This document shows positions 5,331 to 13,410 of a stretch of 21,449 nucleotides of DNA, one piece after another. This DNA is from a virus, in IMG/VR virus record IMGVR_UViG_3300036770_004167, positions 1 to 21,449 of that record, one strand, 5' to 3'. A model generated the notes under the pieces. The model was not told the origin of the DNA. It ran no database searches and was given only the letters and a program-made list of their open reading frames with translations. The translations under genes and the position numbers were made by a program. How positions within the stretch are numbered: the first letter of the stretch is position 1; the number at the start of each line of letters is the position of its first letter.

Positions 5331-7140
5331 CTCCCGGCTGCTCGAGGTCGCCGCCGCCGCCATCGTCCCGCGCACGACCGGCGACCCGCTCGACTGGTTC
5401 GAGGCGAACATCGAGTCGATTCCCGGCGCGCTGAAGGCCGGCCACTTCGACAGGCGCACCCTGCCCTGGGTATCGAAGGCGCTGCAGATCACGCTCGACC
5501 ACGAGACGCGGGTGCACGTCATGATGTGGGGGACGCAGCTCGGGAAGTCCTTCACGCTCTCCGCCGCATCGGCCTATCTGGCTGTCAACTACGGAGCCCC
5601 GATTCTGGTCCTGCAGGATGTCCAGAAAAACGCCGACGACTTCAACCTGTTGAGCCTCCGCCCTCTGCTCGCCAAGTGCAAGCCGGCGCGGGAGCTCATC
5701 ATCCCCGAGAACGAGAAGAGCGAGGTCATCCGCTTCCGCAACGACTCGGTCATCTGGGTCCTCTCGGCGAACAACGAGAACAACCTCCAGCGGCGCACGA
5801 TCCGCTACGTCATCGCGGACGAGGTCTGGGAGTACAAGCCGAACCGGGTCGACCAGGTGAAGAAGCGCGTCGACGCGTACCGCCACCTCGGGCGCTGCGT
5901 CTTCGCCTCGCAGGGCGGCGTGGTCGGCGACCAGATGGACTCGCTCTGGAACGGCACCGACCAGCGCGAGTGGCACTTCGCCTGCCCGGCCTGCGGGGAC
6001 GGACGGCTGCAGCCGTGGATGTGGGAACAGGTTCGCTTCCCGGAGGAGGCGAGGAAGGGCGGGGGCTGGGACAAGCTGGCGGTCTCGCAGGGCACGACGT
6101 ACGAGTGCGTCCACTGCAGGACGCGACTGCCTGACCGCGACAGCGTTCGCGCCGAGTGCAACGCCAAGGGGGACTTCGTGGCCATGGCCCCGCTGCAGGA
6201 GGCCGGGGTGATAGGGACGAGGGTGCCGGCGCTGGCGCACCTGTCCTGGGGCAAGCTTGGGGTCGAGATGCTCAAGGCGTCCGAGGCCTTCGAGCAATAC
6301 GGCGATGCCGAGGGCCGTAAGATTTTTAAGATGAAGCGGCTGGCGATGTCATGGTCGGAGGACGGCGGGTCGATGATCTCGGACTTCAAGGCGGCCGACT
6401 ACAAGATGGGCGAGGGGTTCGCGGACGTGGCCTGGCTCAACGCCGGCGGGCGGTTCGTCACCGTCGGCCCCAACGCCGAGACGAAGGACCTCATCCGCCT
6501 TCGCGTCATGTTCGTCGACAAGCAAAAGGACAGGTTCTACCTCGAGGTGCGGGATTTCTCGCGGGACGGACGGAGCCATCAGGTCCACGCCTGCGAGGCG
6601 CACGGCTGGCACGAGCTCGACCAGATCGCCGCCCGCTTTAACGTGCACCCCGCGATGATAGGTGTCGACTCGGGCTGGGACCACGCCGAGGTCTACAGGG
6701 AGACGGCGGCTAGGAACTGGAAGGCCATGAAGGGTTTCGGCCAGGACGACTTCGCAATCCCCGGCAACAAGCGCCGCTTCTATTCCGAGCCCGAGCGAAT
6801 CCTGATGCCAGGGGGCAAGCAGGCCCGGCTGGTCAAGTTCTCGAACCTCGCCTTCAAGGACATGCTCTACGGCATGAGGGTTCGAAAGCTCTTTACCTAC
6901 GCCTCGGACGCTCCGGCCGAGTACGGCGAGCACATGGACGCCGAGGTCCGGCTCAAGGACTCGCGGACAGGCAAGCCGATGTGGGTCCTTCCGCAGGGGA
7001 AGGAGAACCACTATTACGACTGCGCGGTCGGCAACCTGGTGCTCGCCGTGCGCTGGGGAGTCGGGGGCCGGGAGGTCGCGTCGCCCCAGCAGGCCGAGAC
7101 CGGCGGCGAGTCGGTGGGCAGTTTTCCCGCCGGCCAATAG
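5323..7140 (+). CDS. terminase large subunit, lambda GpA family
   Basis: A 605-residue packaging motor and nuclease. The ATPase half has Walker A GTQLGKS (70-76) and Walker B YVIADE (162-167). A zinc-ribbon-like pair, CPAC (221-224) and CVHC (262-265), follows. The RNase-H-like nuclease half shows VDSGWDHAEVY (448-458), with Asp449 and Asp453, and a final acidic site near YYDC (564-567). It cuts concatemers and pumps DNA into the prohead with the Nu1-like partner. The start is GTG 5323, overlapping the small subunit stop by eight bases. Length and motif spacing suit the GpA family (lambda A is about 640 residues). Confidence 0.95.
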   Translation: MIDSRLLEVAAAAIVPRTTGDPLDWFEANIESIPGALKAGHFDRRTLPWVSKALQITLDHETRVHVMMWGTQLGKSFTLSAASAYLAVNYGAPILVLQDVQKNADDFNLLSLRPLLAKCKPARELIIPENEKSEVIRFRNDSVIWVLSANNENNLQRRTIRYVIADEVWEYKPNRVDQVKKRVDAYRHLGRCVFASQGGVVGDQMDSLWNGTDQREWHFACPACGDGRLQPWMWEQVRFPEEARKGGGWDKLAVSQGTTYECVHCRTRLPDRDSVRAECNAKGDFVAMAPLQEAGVIGTRVPALAHLSWGKLGVEMLKASEAFEQYGDAEGRKIFKMKRLAMSWSEDGGSMISDFKAADYKMGEGFADVAWLNAGGRFVTVGPNAETKDLIRLRVMFVDKQKDRFYLEVRDFSRDGRSHQVHACEAHGWHELDQIAARFNVHPAMIGVDSGWDHAEVYRETAARNWKAMKGFGQDDFAIPGNKRRFYSEPERILMPGGKQARLVKFSNLAFKDMLYGMRVRKLFTYASDAPAEYGEHMDAEVRLKDSRTGKPMWVLPQGKENHYYDCAVGNLVLAVRWGVGGREVASPQQAETGGESVGSFPAGQ

Positions 7141-7143
7141 TGT
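7122..7143 (+). promoter_or_regulatory. TTTTCC upstream element, copy A
   Basis: TTTTCC at 7122-7127 lies 22 bases before ATG 7144, at the 3' end of the terminase gene. The flanking GGCA and the downstream CCAATAGTGTATG closely match copy B at 11569 (19 of 23 aligned bases). It may be a promoter or a translation signal. Confidence 0.45.
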
Positions 7144-7404
7144 ATGGCAAAAGGGCTGTTCACCGTAGGCTTCACCGTGCAGGATGTCCTCGACATCCAG
7201 GCCAAGGCCAAGGCCGACCTGAAGCGCGGCCAGACGATCTCGTCCTATTCCGTTGCCGGAGCCTCGTTCAGCAAGACGCAGACCGCCCCTGTGATGGAGA
7301 TTCTCGACGAGTGCCGGTACGCCCTGCAAGTCCTCGACCCCGCGCGCTTCGGCTCGCCGAGGAACATCATCCGCACCTCGTGGCGAAACTTCAATGGCTA
7401 CTAA
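7144..7404 (+). CDS. gpW-like head-tail joining protein
   Basis: An 86-residue protein between the GpA-type terminase and the lambda-type portal, the slot of lambda W. Residues about 12-70 show the gpW pattern: an initial helix (VQDVLDIQAKAKADL), G-Q-T-I followed by a strand (SSYSVAGASFSKTQ), and a second helix (PVMEILDECRYALQVLD). gpW closes the portal channel and gives the site for tail attachment. ATG 7144 follows the terminase stop by three bases; GTG 7177 is a shorter alternative if the nearby TTTTCC element is a promoter whose transcript begins after 7144. The family call rests on context and pattern rather than invariant residues. Confidence 0.6.
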   Translation: MAKGLFTVGFTVQDVLDIQAKAKADLKRGQTISSYSVAGASFSKTQTAPVMEILDECRYALQVLDPARFGSPRNIIRTSWRNFNGY

Positions 7405-8941
7405 GCGAACCTCGTCCCGCAAGTCATCCGCGACCGCCCCCGCGCGGCGCAAGCCCGGGAAGGCCCGGGCCGGCATCCCGGCCGGCGGCTCCCTGCGCCC
7501 TCGCGCCGGCCTGACCGCCCAGGAGTACTTCAACTCGGCGGGGGACGGCAACGACGTTCGCTCTGACCTCCGCCTTCCGCAGCCACGCGACTACAAGAAG
7601 GACCTCACGCCGACGGTGCGGAAGGACCTCGTGTCCAAGATGCGCCACGGCATGCGGAACAGCGGCGAGTTCCGCCAGATCGTGGGGGACTTCGTCAACT
7701 ACGGCGTCGGCTCGGGCATCACCCCGCAGTCGCACGCCGAGGACCCCGACGTGGCCAAGGAGCACACGGCCTACTTCATGGAGTGGGCGAAGCGCTGCGA
7801 CATCACGAACCGCTTCTCGTTCTGGGACGTGCAGCGCCTGAGCGAGCGTGGCCGCTCCACAGATGGGGACTATTTTGAGGCGGTCGTGCGGGACGAGCGA
7901 GGGGACATCAAGGTCCAGCTGATAGAGAGCCACCGGGTCGCGACGCCCTACGACGCGAAGGACCCCCGCTCGGTTGACGGCGTCAACTTCGACGCCTTCG
8001 GGCGTGTCGTCTCCTACTCCGTCCTGCTCGACGACGGAACCTACTTCCCTGTGCCGGCCTCGCAGATGCTGCACATTTTCGACCCCGAGTCCTGCAGCGG
8101 GACGCGCGGACTGCCAATGCTCCAGCACGCTTGGAATGGGACGCAGGACCTCATGGAGATTCTCGCGCTGGAAGCCCAGGCAGTCAAGGTGCATGCCGAC
8201 CAGGTTGCAGTCCTGAAGAAGGCCGGCGGCGAGTTCGGGGCCGAGCAGTCGGACGAGCTTCGGACCGGCCCCCAGCGGGACAGCGGGTTCCCCAGCGGGA
8301 AGGGCGGCAAGCTGATTTCCCTCGAGCCCGGCGAGGACCTCGACCTGAAGGCGAGCCAGCGTCCCAACAGCAACTTCGTTTCCTACGTCGAGTTCCTCAA
8401 GCGCGACATCGCGCAGGGCACGATTCCCTACGAGTTCGTCGACGACGCCTCGAAGCTGGGCGGCGTGTCGATGCGCCTCGTCGGCAGCAAGGCTGCCCGC
8501 GCCTTCTCCCGCGTGTCCGACATCCACATCGAGCGCGAGTGCAACCCCTGGTGGTTCATCGTCATCGGCGACGCCATCGAGCGCGGGCTCGTCCGCCGCG
8601 ATCCGAAATGGACCTCCGTCTCGTGGACCGCCCCCAAGCAGCTCACGATGGACGCCGGGCGCGAGGCCGGGAACGACCGCGAGGACATCGCCGCCGGCCT
8701 GCTCACCTTCACCGAGCACTTCCGCCGGCAGGGCTCGAACCTCGACGAGGAGGCCGAGCAGCTCGCCCGCGACTACGCAAGGTTCTACGCACTCGAGAAG
8801 CAGTACGGCCTGCCCGAGGGTCTGCTAACCGCCGGACTCCGAAAGGGTGTCGCCTTCATGCAGGAGCCCCTGGACGTCAACACCGCCCGGGTCGAGGCCG
8901 GCGCCGAATCCACCGAACAAGCCCCCGAACCCAACCCCTGA
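7394..8941 (+). CDS. portal protein, lambda GpB family
   Basis: A 515-residue protein that forms the dodecameric portal vertex through which DNA enters and leaves the head. After a basic, low-complexity N-terminus (residues 1-38), lambda-portal features appear: RKDLVSKMRHGMRNSGEFRQ followed by a strand ending GVGSGITPQ (about 76-112), the RSTDGDYFEAVV segment (about 155-168), and LIESHRV. The long alpha region and the acidic C-terminal tail also fit. ATG 7394 overlaps the gpW-like gene by eleven bases. Length is close to lambda B (533 residues). Confidence 0.9.
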   Translation: MATKRTSSRKSSATAPARRKPGKARAGIPAGGSLRPRAGLTAQEYFNSAGDGNDVRSDLRLPQPRDYKKDLTPTVRKDLVSKMRHGMRNSGEFRQIVGDFVNYGVGSGITPQSHAEDPDVAKEHTAYFMEWAKRCDITNRFSFWDVQRLSERGRSTDGDYFEAVVRDERGDIKVQLIESHRVATPYDAKDPRSVDGVNFDAFGRVVSYSVLLDDGTYFPVPASQMLHIFDPESCSGTRGLPMLQHAWNGTQDLMEILALEAQAVKVHADQVAVLKKAGGEFGAEQSDELRTGPQRDSGFPSGKGGKLISLEPGEDLDLKASQRPNSNFVSYVEFLKRDIAQGTIPYEFVDDASKLGGVSMRLVGSKAARAFSRVSDIHIERECNPWWFIVIGDAIERGLVRRDPKWTSVSWTAPKQLTMDAGREAGNDREDIAAGLLTFTEHFRRQGSNLDEEAEQLARDYARFYALEKQYGLPEGLLTAGLRKGVAFMQEPLDVNTARVEAGAESTEQAPEPNP

Positions 8942-8950
8942 CACCTTCCC

Positions 8951-9754
8951 ATGCGCTTCCTTCGCAACGCCCTAAGCGGCCGAGAGCCGCTCCTCCTCGA
9001 GCCCTCCCGGGCCGTCGACCACGCCCGCCAATGCGAGAAGGTCGGCTTCACCGACGCTATCGAGATGATTTTCGGCAAGGCGCCGCAGGCCTACGTCGAG
9101 GACGGCGTGGCTGTGATACCTGTCGCCGGCGTGATCGGCAAGGGTCTCTCGGCGTTTGACCGCATGACCGGCGGCTTCGACCTCGAGCAGCTCGCCCAGG
9201 ACATCGAGGCGGCCAAGTCTAACCCCGAGGTCAAGGCCGTTATCTTCAAGGTCAACTCCCCCGGCGGGACGGTGACTGGCGTCGAGGAAGCCGGGAACCT
9301 CATCGCCAGCCTCGGCAAGCCCACCTTCGCCTTCACGGACGGAGAGATGGCCAGCGCCGCATACTGGCTCGGCTCGCAGGCCGACCGCGTGGTCGTCACG
9401 CCCTCCTCGTCCGTCGGCTCCGTCGGCGTCTACTCGGTCTACTACGACTTCCGCGAGGCTCTCGAGTCCGAGGGCATCAAGGCCAAGGTCTTCTCCGCAG
9501 GCACCTACAAGGGCATGGGGATTTACGGAACCTCGCTAACGCCCGAGCAGGAGGCCTTCCTGCAGGCCGACGTCGTCGCGATCTGGGACGACTTCAAGGC
9601 CGCCGTCACCCGCAAGCGGTCGATGGTCAAGCCCGAGGACATGGAGGCCCAGGTCTTCTCCGGCAAGGTCGCCGCGCAGAAGGGCCTCGCCACCGGACTC
9701 GTCAACTCCTTCTCCGAGCTGCTCTCCGCCGTCAAGCAGGCGGTCGCCGCCTGA
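8951..9754 (+). CDS. S49 family head maturation protease (lambda GpC-like)
   Basis: A 267-residue serine protease of the SppA/SohB fold. Visible parts are the oxyanion-hole segment NSPGG (102-106), the nucleophile Ser135 in GEMASAAYWLGS, and the general-base Lys187 in AGTYKGMG. The strand GSVGVYSVYYD (156-166) is typical of the family. It should cleave scaffold and portal during prohead maturation. Lambda C carries the scaffold Nu3 at its own 3' end; here the protease ends soon after the catalytic domain, and the scaffold-like sequence lies in the next gene. The leader before ATG 8951 is C-rich with no SD. Confidence 0.9.
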   Translation: MRFLRNALSGREPLLLEPSRAVDHARQCEKVGFTDAIEMIFGKAPQAYVEDGVAVIPVAGVIGKGLSAFDRMTGGFDLEQLAQDIEAAKSNPEVKAVIFKVNSPGGTVTGVEEAGNLIASLGKPTFAFTDGEMASAAYWLGSQADRVVVTPSSSVGSVGVYSVYYDFREALESEGIKAKVFSAGTYKGMGIYGTSLTPEQEAFLQADVVAIWDDFKAAVTRKRSMVKPEDMEAQVFSGKVAAQKGLATGLVNSFSELLSAVKQAVAA

Positions 9755-10623
9755 TGCCCCGCGTCGTCTCCGACATCGACGGCACCGTGCTCGAGGACGG
9801 CCAGCCTGTGCAGGCCGTGGTCGACTACATCAAGGCGAACTCCGAGGAGGTCGTCTTCCTTACCGCCCGCCCCGAGTCGGAACGCGGCAGGACGGAGGCG
9901 GACCTCGGGCGCGTGGGCATCGAGTACGAGCGCCTGATAATGGCGCCCGACGACCTGTCGATGCCTGTCGCAGAGTTCAAGGCCGAGGAGGTCAAGAAGA
10001 TGCTCGAGGACGACATGCGGGTCGACGAGTTCATCGACGACAACGCCGACAACCGCCGCGCGGTCGAGGCCCTGGGCGTAAAGGTCACGGACCCCAAGCA
10101 GATCGGCGAGCCCGGCGACGATTCCGCCTCCGCTTGGGCCGGCGCGTTTTCCGCCCCGCTCATCTTTAGAAACATGGAACCCAACCTCGCGAATCTCCAG
10201 CAGACCCCCGAGCAGCTCGCCGCCGACCTCGCGTCCAAGGCCGCCGCCCTCTCCGCCGAGTCCGCCGCCAAGGACGCCGAACTGACCGCCGTCCGCCAGT
10301 CCCTCGCCGACGCCACCGCCGCCCACGAGGCCGCGCTGGCCGCCGTCACCGCCGAGCTCGAGACCGTCAAGGCCCAGCTCGCCGACGCCCTCTCCAAGGC
10401 CGCCTCGCTCGAGGAAGCCAAGGTCGACGCCGCCGACGAGGCCGCGAAGCTCGCCTCCCAGATGGGCATCGCCCCGCTGGCCGCGACCCCCGCCGCCGAG
10501 CCCGAGGCCATCAAGCCCGAGAACATCCTCGCGAAGTACGAGGCCCTCTCCGGCGACGAGCGCCAGGCCTTCTACCGCGCGAACAAGCGCGCCATCTTCG
10601 CCGCCCGAAACAAGGCCGACTGA
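9754..10623 (+). CDS. HAD-phosphatase-like domain fused to scaffold-like coiled coil
   Basis: A 289-residue two-part protein in the scaffold position. Residues 1-118 look like a HAD hydrolase: DIDGTV with Asp7 and Asp9 (motif I), FLTAR with Thr37 (motif II), a possible motif III Lys near 76-82, and EFIDDNADN (92-100) as the acidic motif IV. T4 polynucleotide kinase 3'-phosphatase is the nearest comparison I can suggest. Residues about 142-289 are Ala/Glu-rich coiled coil ending in a basic C-terminus (FYRANKRAIFAARNKAD), typical of scaffolds. It starts in a TGATG overlap with the protease. An internal ATG at 10174, with its own upstream element, may release the scaffold alone. Activity is not proven. 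Confidence 0.75.
   Translation: MPRVVSDIDGTVLEDGQPVQAVVDYIKANSEEVVFLTARPESERGRTEADLGRVGIEYERLIMAPDDLSMPVAEFKAEEVKKMLEDDMRVDEFIDDNADNRRAVEALGVKVTDPKQIGEPGDDSASAWAGAFSAPLIFRNMEPNLANLQQTPEQLAADLASKAAALSAESAAKDAELTAVRQSLADATAAHEAALAAVTAELETVKAQLADALSKAASLEEAKVDAADEAAKLASQMGIAPLAATPAAEPEAIKPENILAKYEALSGDERQAFYRANKRAIFAARNKAD
10147..10173 (+). promoter_or_regulatory. TTTTCC upstream element, copy E (intragenic)
   Basis: TTTTCC at 10147-10152 lies 27 bases before the internal ATG 10174. The 25 bases 10146-10170 match 13381-13405 (copy C) at 21 positions, although this copy sits inside a coding region. That argues for a conserved signal driving the nested gene. Confidence 0.55.
10174..10623 (+). CDS. 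nested scaffold protein (internal start)
   Basis: A proposed 149-residue product starting at ATG 10174, in frame with and inside the HAD-scaffold gene. It would contain only the scaffold part: LQQTPEQLAADLASKAAAL and following heptad-like Ala/Glu/Lys repeats to about residue 95, then a Pro/Ala linker and a basic helical C-terminus that could contact the capsid protein. Lambda makes Nu3 in the same way, from an internal start within C. Support comes from the HAD/scaffold boundary at this Met and from the upstream element at 10146-10170. Whether the long form is also made, or only the short form assembles, cannot be seen. Confidence 0.5.
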   Translation: MEPNLANLQQTPEQLAADLASKAAALSAESAAKDAELTAVRQSLADATAAHEAALAAVTAELETVKAQLADALSKAASLEEAKVDAADEAAKLASQMGIAPLAATPAAEPEAIKPENILAKYEALSGDERQAFYRANKRAIFAARNKAD

Positions 10624-10657
10624 CCCCTTTCCCTAACCCACCCTCTAACCTCCCATC

Positions 10658-11512
10658 ATGTCCAACACCATCGACACCGCTCTGATCGTGGACTCCGTCA
10701 CGGAAGCCACGCAGACCAAGCTCGCGAACCGCCTCGCCGCCCTCAACCTCTTCTCGACCGACTTCTCGTCCGACGTGAAGCGCGCCGGGGACGTCGTCCA
10801 GGTCGCCCTCGCCACCGCCGGCTCCACCACCCAGGTCAACCCCACCAGCTTCAACAGCATCGGCGGGTCCACCCTCGACAACGCCGCCGTCACCCTCGAG
10901 CACATCTACCAGCCCTTCGGCCTGGCCTACGCCGACATCAAGAACGGCATCCGCCTCGAGCGCCTCATCCAAGTCAACGTCGACGCCTTTGCCGACAAGA
11001 TCTGGGAGAAGGTCACCACCCACGTCACCGTCGCCAACTACGGCGCCGCCGTCTCCACTGGCGCTGACTCCACGTTCACCGTCGGCTCCGCTGGCGTCAA
11101 GGCCCTCTGGGCTGGCGTGAGCAAGTCCGGCCGCAAGGGCCTCGTGGCCAACGCCGGGATCTACTCCAACTTCATCCCGACCTCGACGACCAGCCTGCCC
11201 CTGCAGGCCGGCGCCTACGGCTTCGACAACGGCGTCCACTACGCGACCTCCTTCTCCGGCGAGACCAAGCTGGCCGCTTTCGCCTGCTCGCCCGAGGCCG
11301 TCGCGATCGCCAGCTCGGCGCCCGCCCTCGACGGCATCGCCGGCGACCTCCTCGTCAACGAGGCCATCGCCCTTCCCAACCTCGGCATGACCGCCTTCTG
11401 GACCGTCTGGTCCGACAAGTCGACCCGCAACATCATCGGCGCGGTCGAGGTCATGTTCGGCTCGGCGCCCGGCATCAAGACCGGCACGATGGCGCTCGCC
11501 CTCAACCCCTGA
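10658..11512 (+). CDS. major capsid protein, HK97-fold type
   Basis: A 284-residue protein directly after the scaffold and before the connector genes, the usual capsid place. The N-terminal helix (TEATQTKLANRLAAL), the GDVVQVALAT strand, the EHIYQPFGLAYADIKNG segment and the central helix RLIQVNVDAFADKIWEKVT match the layout of small HK97-fold coats. The C-terminal half is beta-rich (TAFWTVWSDKSTRNIIGAVEVMFG). It should form the icosahedral shell. No protease cleavage site is evident, so processing by the S49 enzyme probably concerns the scaffold. ATG 10658 follows a C-rich leader without SD, and a strong terminator follows the stop. Confidence 0.75.
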   Translation: MSNTIDTALIVDSVTEATQTKLANRLAALNLFSTDFSSDVKRAGDVVQVALATAGSTTQVNPTSFNSIGGSTLDNAAVTLEHIYQPFGLAYADIKNGIRLERLIQVNVDAFADKIWEKVTTHVTVANYGAAVSTGADSTFTVGSAGVKALWAGVSKSGRKGLVANAGIYSNFIPTSTTSLPLQAGAYGFDNGVHYATSFSGETKLAAFACSPEAVAIASSAPALDGIAGDLLVNEAIALPNLGMTAFWTVWSDKSTRNIIGAVEVMFGSAPGIKTGTMALALNP

Positions 11513-11533
11513 GGTTGAGTCGAGTCCCGAACG

Positions 11534-11562
11534 CAGCCCCCCTCACCGGGGGCTGTTTTTTT
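11534..11562 (+). terminator. intrinsic terminator after the capsid gene
   Basis: CAGCCCCC 11534-11541 pairs perfectly with GGGGGCTG 11548-11555 (loop of six), followed by seven T at 11556-11562. It ends the head operon 22 bases after the capsid stop. Copy B of the TTTTCC element begins seven bases later, so transcription probably restarts here. Confidence 0.9.
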
Positions 11563-11568
11563 GGCAAG

Positions 11569-11590
11569 TTTTCCAACCCGCCAAAAGTGT
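11569..11590 (+). promoter_or_regulatory. TTTTCC upstream element, copy B
   Basis: TTTTCC 11569-11574 is followed by CCGCCAAAAGTGTATG and lies 22 bases before ATG 11591, immediately after the capsid terminator. A new initiation signal is expected at this point, which favours a promoter reading. TATGCT at 11590-11595 would be its -10. Confidence 0.5.
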
Positions 11591-11980
11591 ATGCTGTACT
11601 CGGAGATGCTGGAGGATGCGAAAGCCATCGTCGGCGACATGGCCGACTTGGCGCAGACTTGGACGGCCCCGGGCGGAACCCCCTCTTGGAAGGTGCTCAT
11701 GGACGTCCCGACGGTCGGGCAGGAGCTCGTGGCCGGCGGATTCAAGGAGACCCTATCCCACGTCGTGATGATCGTCGCCACGGACGCAGCCTGGACGACC
11801 TCCACCGGGGCGGCCTGCGCCGCGTCCCTGTCCGCCGGCCAGCCGGTCACCCAGCTCGCCATCGGCAAGCGCCTTGTGGCCGTGCCCCAGGGCAGCAAGG
11901 TCTACCGCATCATGGACTCGACCTACCTTCCCGGCTCGGCTTGGGTCGCGCTCCGCGTGCAGGCGGACGACCAGTTCTGA
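11591..11980 (+). CDS. head-tail connector protein (lambda FII position)
   Basis: A 129-residue protein following the capsid gene and preceding the tail-completion gene, the slot of lambda FII or equivalent head-closure proteins. It begins with a helix (residues 1-22), then a beta-rich domain (SWKVLMDVPTVGQE, TLSHVVMIVATDAA, RLVAVPQGSKVYRIM, WVALRVQADDQF) as expected for the small beta-barrel connector. No single diagnostic residue is visible. ATG 11591 is used. ATG 11606, five codons in, is an alternative if TATGCT at 11590 is a -10 box. It joins the next gene in a TGATG overlap. Confidence 0.55.
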   Translation: MLYSEMLEDAKAIVGDMADLAQTWTAPGGTPSWKVLMDVPTVGQELVAGGFKETLSHVVMIVATDAAWTTSTGAACAASLSAGQPVTQLAIGKRLVAVPQGSKVYRIMDSTYLPGSAWVALRVQADDQF

Positions 11981-12936
11981 TGGCGGTCCGGCCCGGAGGC
12001 GTCTCGATCGCGGTCATTCCCACGACCGCCCAGCGGGTCGCGTCCTCGCTCGGCGGGATGAGGTCCTACCTTAACGCCTTCACGCGGGACATGCTGTTCC
12101 AGGAGGCCGCGCTGTGCGCGAAGGCCTTCATGATGTTCTCCCCTCCGTTCCCGAAGGGCGGGGGCTCCTCGTTCACCAAGGAGGCCCGCAGGGCTGGCGA
12201 GAACGCCGTCAACGCCGACATCCGCTCCTTCGTCGTGCCGGCCACGTCGAACGCGATGGCCATCGCCTCAGACCCCTCGGCCGAGTTCCGCACGTTCCTC
12301 GAGTGGAAGGCGAAGCCGCTCGCCGGGAACATCGGCTCGATTCTGCAGAAGATCCACGCGGACCAGGACGCCGAGCGCGCCTTCCGCAAGGCCCGCAACC
12401 TCGCGGGCAAGTACCCTTTCGAGGAGCGGAACCTGAAGGACAAGTCGCAGCTGCGCGAGGTCCACGACGGTCTCCGCAAGCGCTACCGTGGCCGAATCCG
12501 CAAGATGGGCGGGCCTCCGCAGACCCTGCGCGCGCGGCCGTTCACCCTGGACGAGAAGGCCATCAAGGCCTACGTCAAGGAACGGAAGGCCAAGGTGGGC
12601 ATGCTCAACTCCGGCTGGTGGTCAGTTATAACCAAGGTTCCCGCGATTCGCATCCGTGGGGCCGACCGCTTCGCCGGCAGGACCGGCATCCCGCAGTGGG
12701 TCAAGCGCCACTCGGGGGCCCTGGGCGTCTTCCACAACGGCGTCGGCGCCGTGACCACGACCCAGTCCTACGTCGAGATCATCAACCGAATCGGCGACAT
12801 CAACGGCATTGCGACCGAGGTCCGCTCGCGGGAGAAGGTCATCGGCTACCGAAAGAGCCAGATCGCGCGCCGCCCTTGGCAGCGATTCATCGACCAGGCT
12901 TGCCTTGCGGCGAGCAGGGGACAGCGTCCAACTTAA
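11980..12936 (+). CDS. probable tail-completion or minor tail protein (lambda Z position)
   Basis: A 318-residue protein that I recognise only by context. It begins with a helical segment about 15-48 containing FTRDMLFQEAALCAKAFM. A basic, Arg/Lys-rich middle follows (about 130-165: RAFRKARNLAGKYPFEERNLKD, RKRYRGRIRK). The last third contains GWWSVITKVPAIR and RTGIPQWVKRHSG, reminiscent of tail-completion proteins with a conserved Trp/Pro segment. Position between the connector and the gpU-like gene fits lambda Z. The start is ATG 11980 in a TGATG overlap; the frame is open further upstream only because it overlaps the connector gene. Confidence 0.5.
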   Translation: MAVRPGGVSIAVIPTTAQRVASSLGGMRSYLNAFTRDMLFQEAALCAKAFMMFSPPFPKGGGSSFTKEARRAGENAVNADIRSFVVPATSNAMAIASDPSAEFRTFLEWKAKPLAGNIGSILQKIHADQDAERAFRKARNLAGKYPFEERNLKDKSQLREVHDGLRKRYRGRIRKMGGPPQTLRARPFTLDEKAIKAYVKERKAKVGMLNSGWWSVITKVPAIRIRGADRFAGRTGIPQWVKRHSGALGVFHNGVGAVTTTQSYVEIINRIGDINGIATEVRSREKVIGYRKSQIARRPWQRFIDQACLAASRGQRPT

Positions 12937-12937
12937 C

Positions 12938-13381
12938 ATGGGAACCAAATCAATTAGGGAAATCGTCGAGGCCGCGTGCGTCTCGCACCTGTCGGCCCAG
13001 GGCATCACAGGCTACCAAATCCTGCCCGGCATGAATCTCGCCATTATCGACCCGCCCTTCGTGGTCGCGAGCGTCGAGGCCGTGTCGAACATCCCCGACA
13101 TTCCAGAGGGTCTGGGAAACTACCTCGTCACCCTGACCGTGCAGATCATGACACCCACCGGGGACCCCGGCACCGAGGCGACCGTCCTCGCCGCCCACCG
13201 TGCGGTCTCCGAGAAGGTGGCCAGCGCCTTCGACGACCTCGCCGGACTGCAGGCAGTATTCACCTCGCAGGGGGACGCCTCCCTGTACGACATCACCTTC
13301 GGAACCATCTCGGACGGCCGGGCGGAGAGGTTCCTCGGGACCACGGTCAACTACGAGGTCGAGTGCGTCCTCGCCGGGTAG
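12938..13381 (+). CDS. tail terminator-like protein (lambda U position)
   Basis: A 147-residue protein starting at ATG 12938, one base after the previous stop. The pattern of N-terminal helix, hydrophobic strands (YLVTLTVQIMTP), a long helix (TVLAAHRAVSEKVASAFDDL) and a C-terminal strand with Cys (TVNYEVECVLAG) is the alpha/beta layout of gpU and other tail terminators, which cap the tail tube and join it to the head. No single signature residue is diagnostic, so the call relies on size, predicted fold and order. Its stop overlaps the TTTTCC element that precedes the next gene. Confidence 0.6.
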   Translation: MGTKSIREIVEAACVSHLSAQGITGYQILPGMNLAIIDPPFVVASVEAVSNIPDIPEGLGNYLVTLTVQIMTPTGDPGTEATVLAAHRAVSEKVASAFDDLAGLQAVFTSQGDASLYDITFGTISDGRAERFLGTTVNYEVECVLAG

Positions 13382-13410
13382 TTTTCCGTCCGGCTCATTT
13401 GTAGACCACC
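13381..13410 (+). promoter_or_regulatory. TTTTCC upstream element, copy C
   Basis: TTTTCC 13382-13387 lies 29 bases before ATG 13411. Bases 13381-13405 match the intragenic copy E (10146-10170) at 21 of 25 positions, including GCTCAT and TAGA. The TAGA block ends five bases before the ATG, so a transcript from here would be leaderless or nearly so. Confidence 0.55.

Noticed and set aside
6876-6885. GGTTCGAAA resembling a tRNA T-arm
   Set aside because: It lies within the terminase nuclease domain and no cloverleaf can be drawn around it.
10628-10657. TTTCCCTAACCC before the capsid start as a sixth copy of the upstream element
   Set aside because: It has only three T, and the following sequence is C-rich with no matching second block, so the resemblance may come from the common C-rich leader style.
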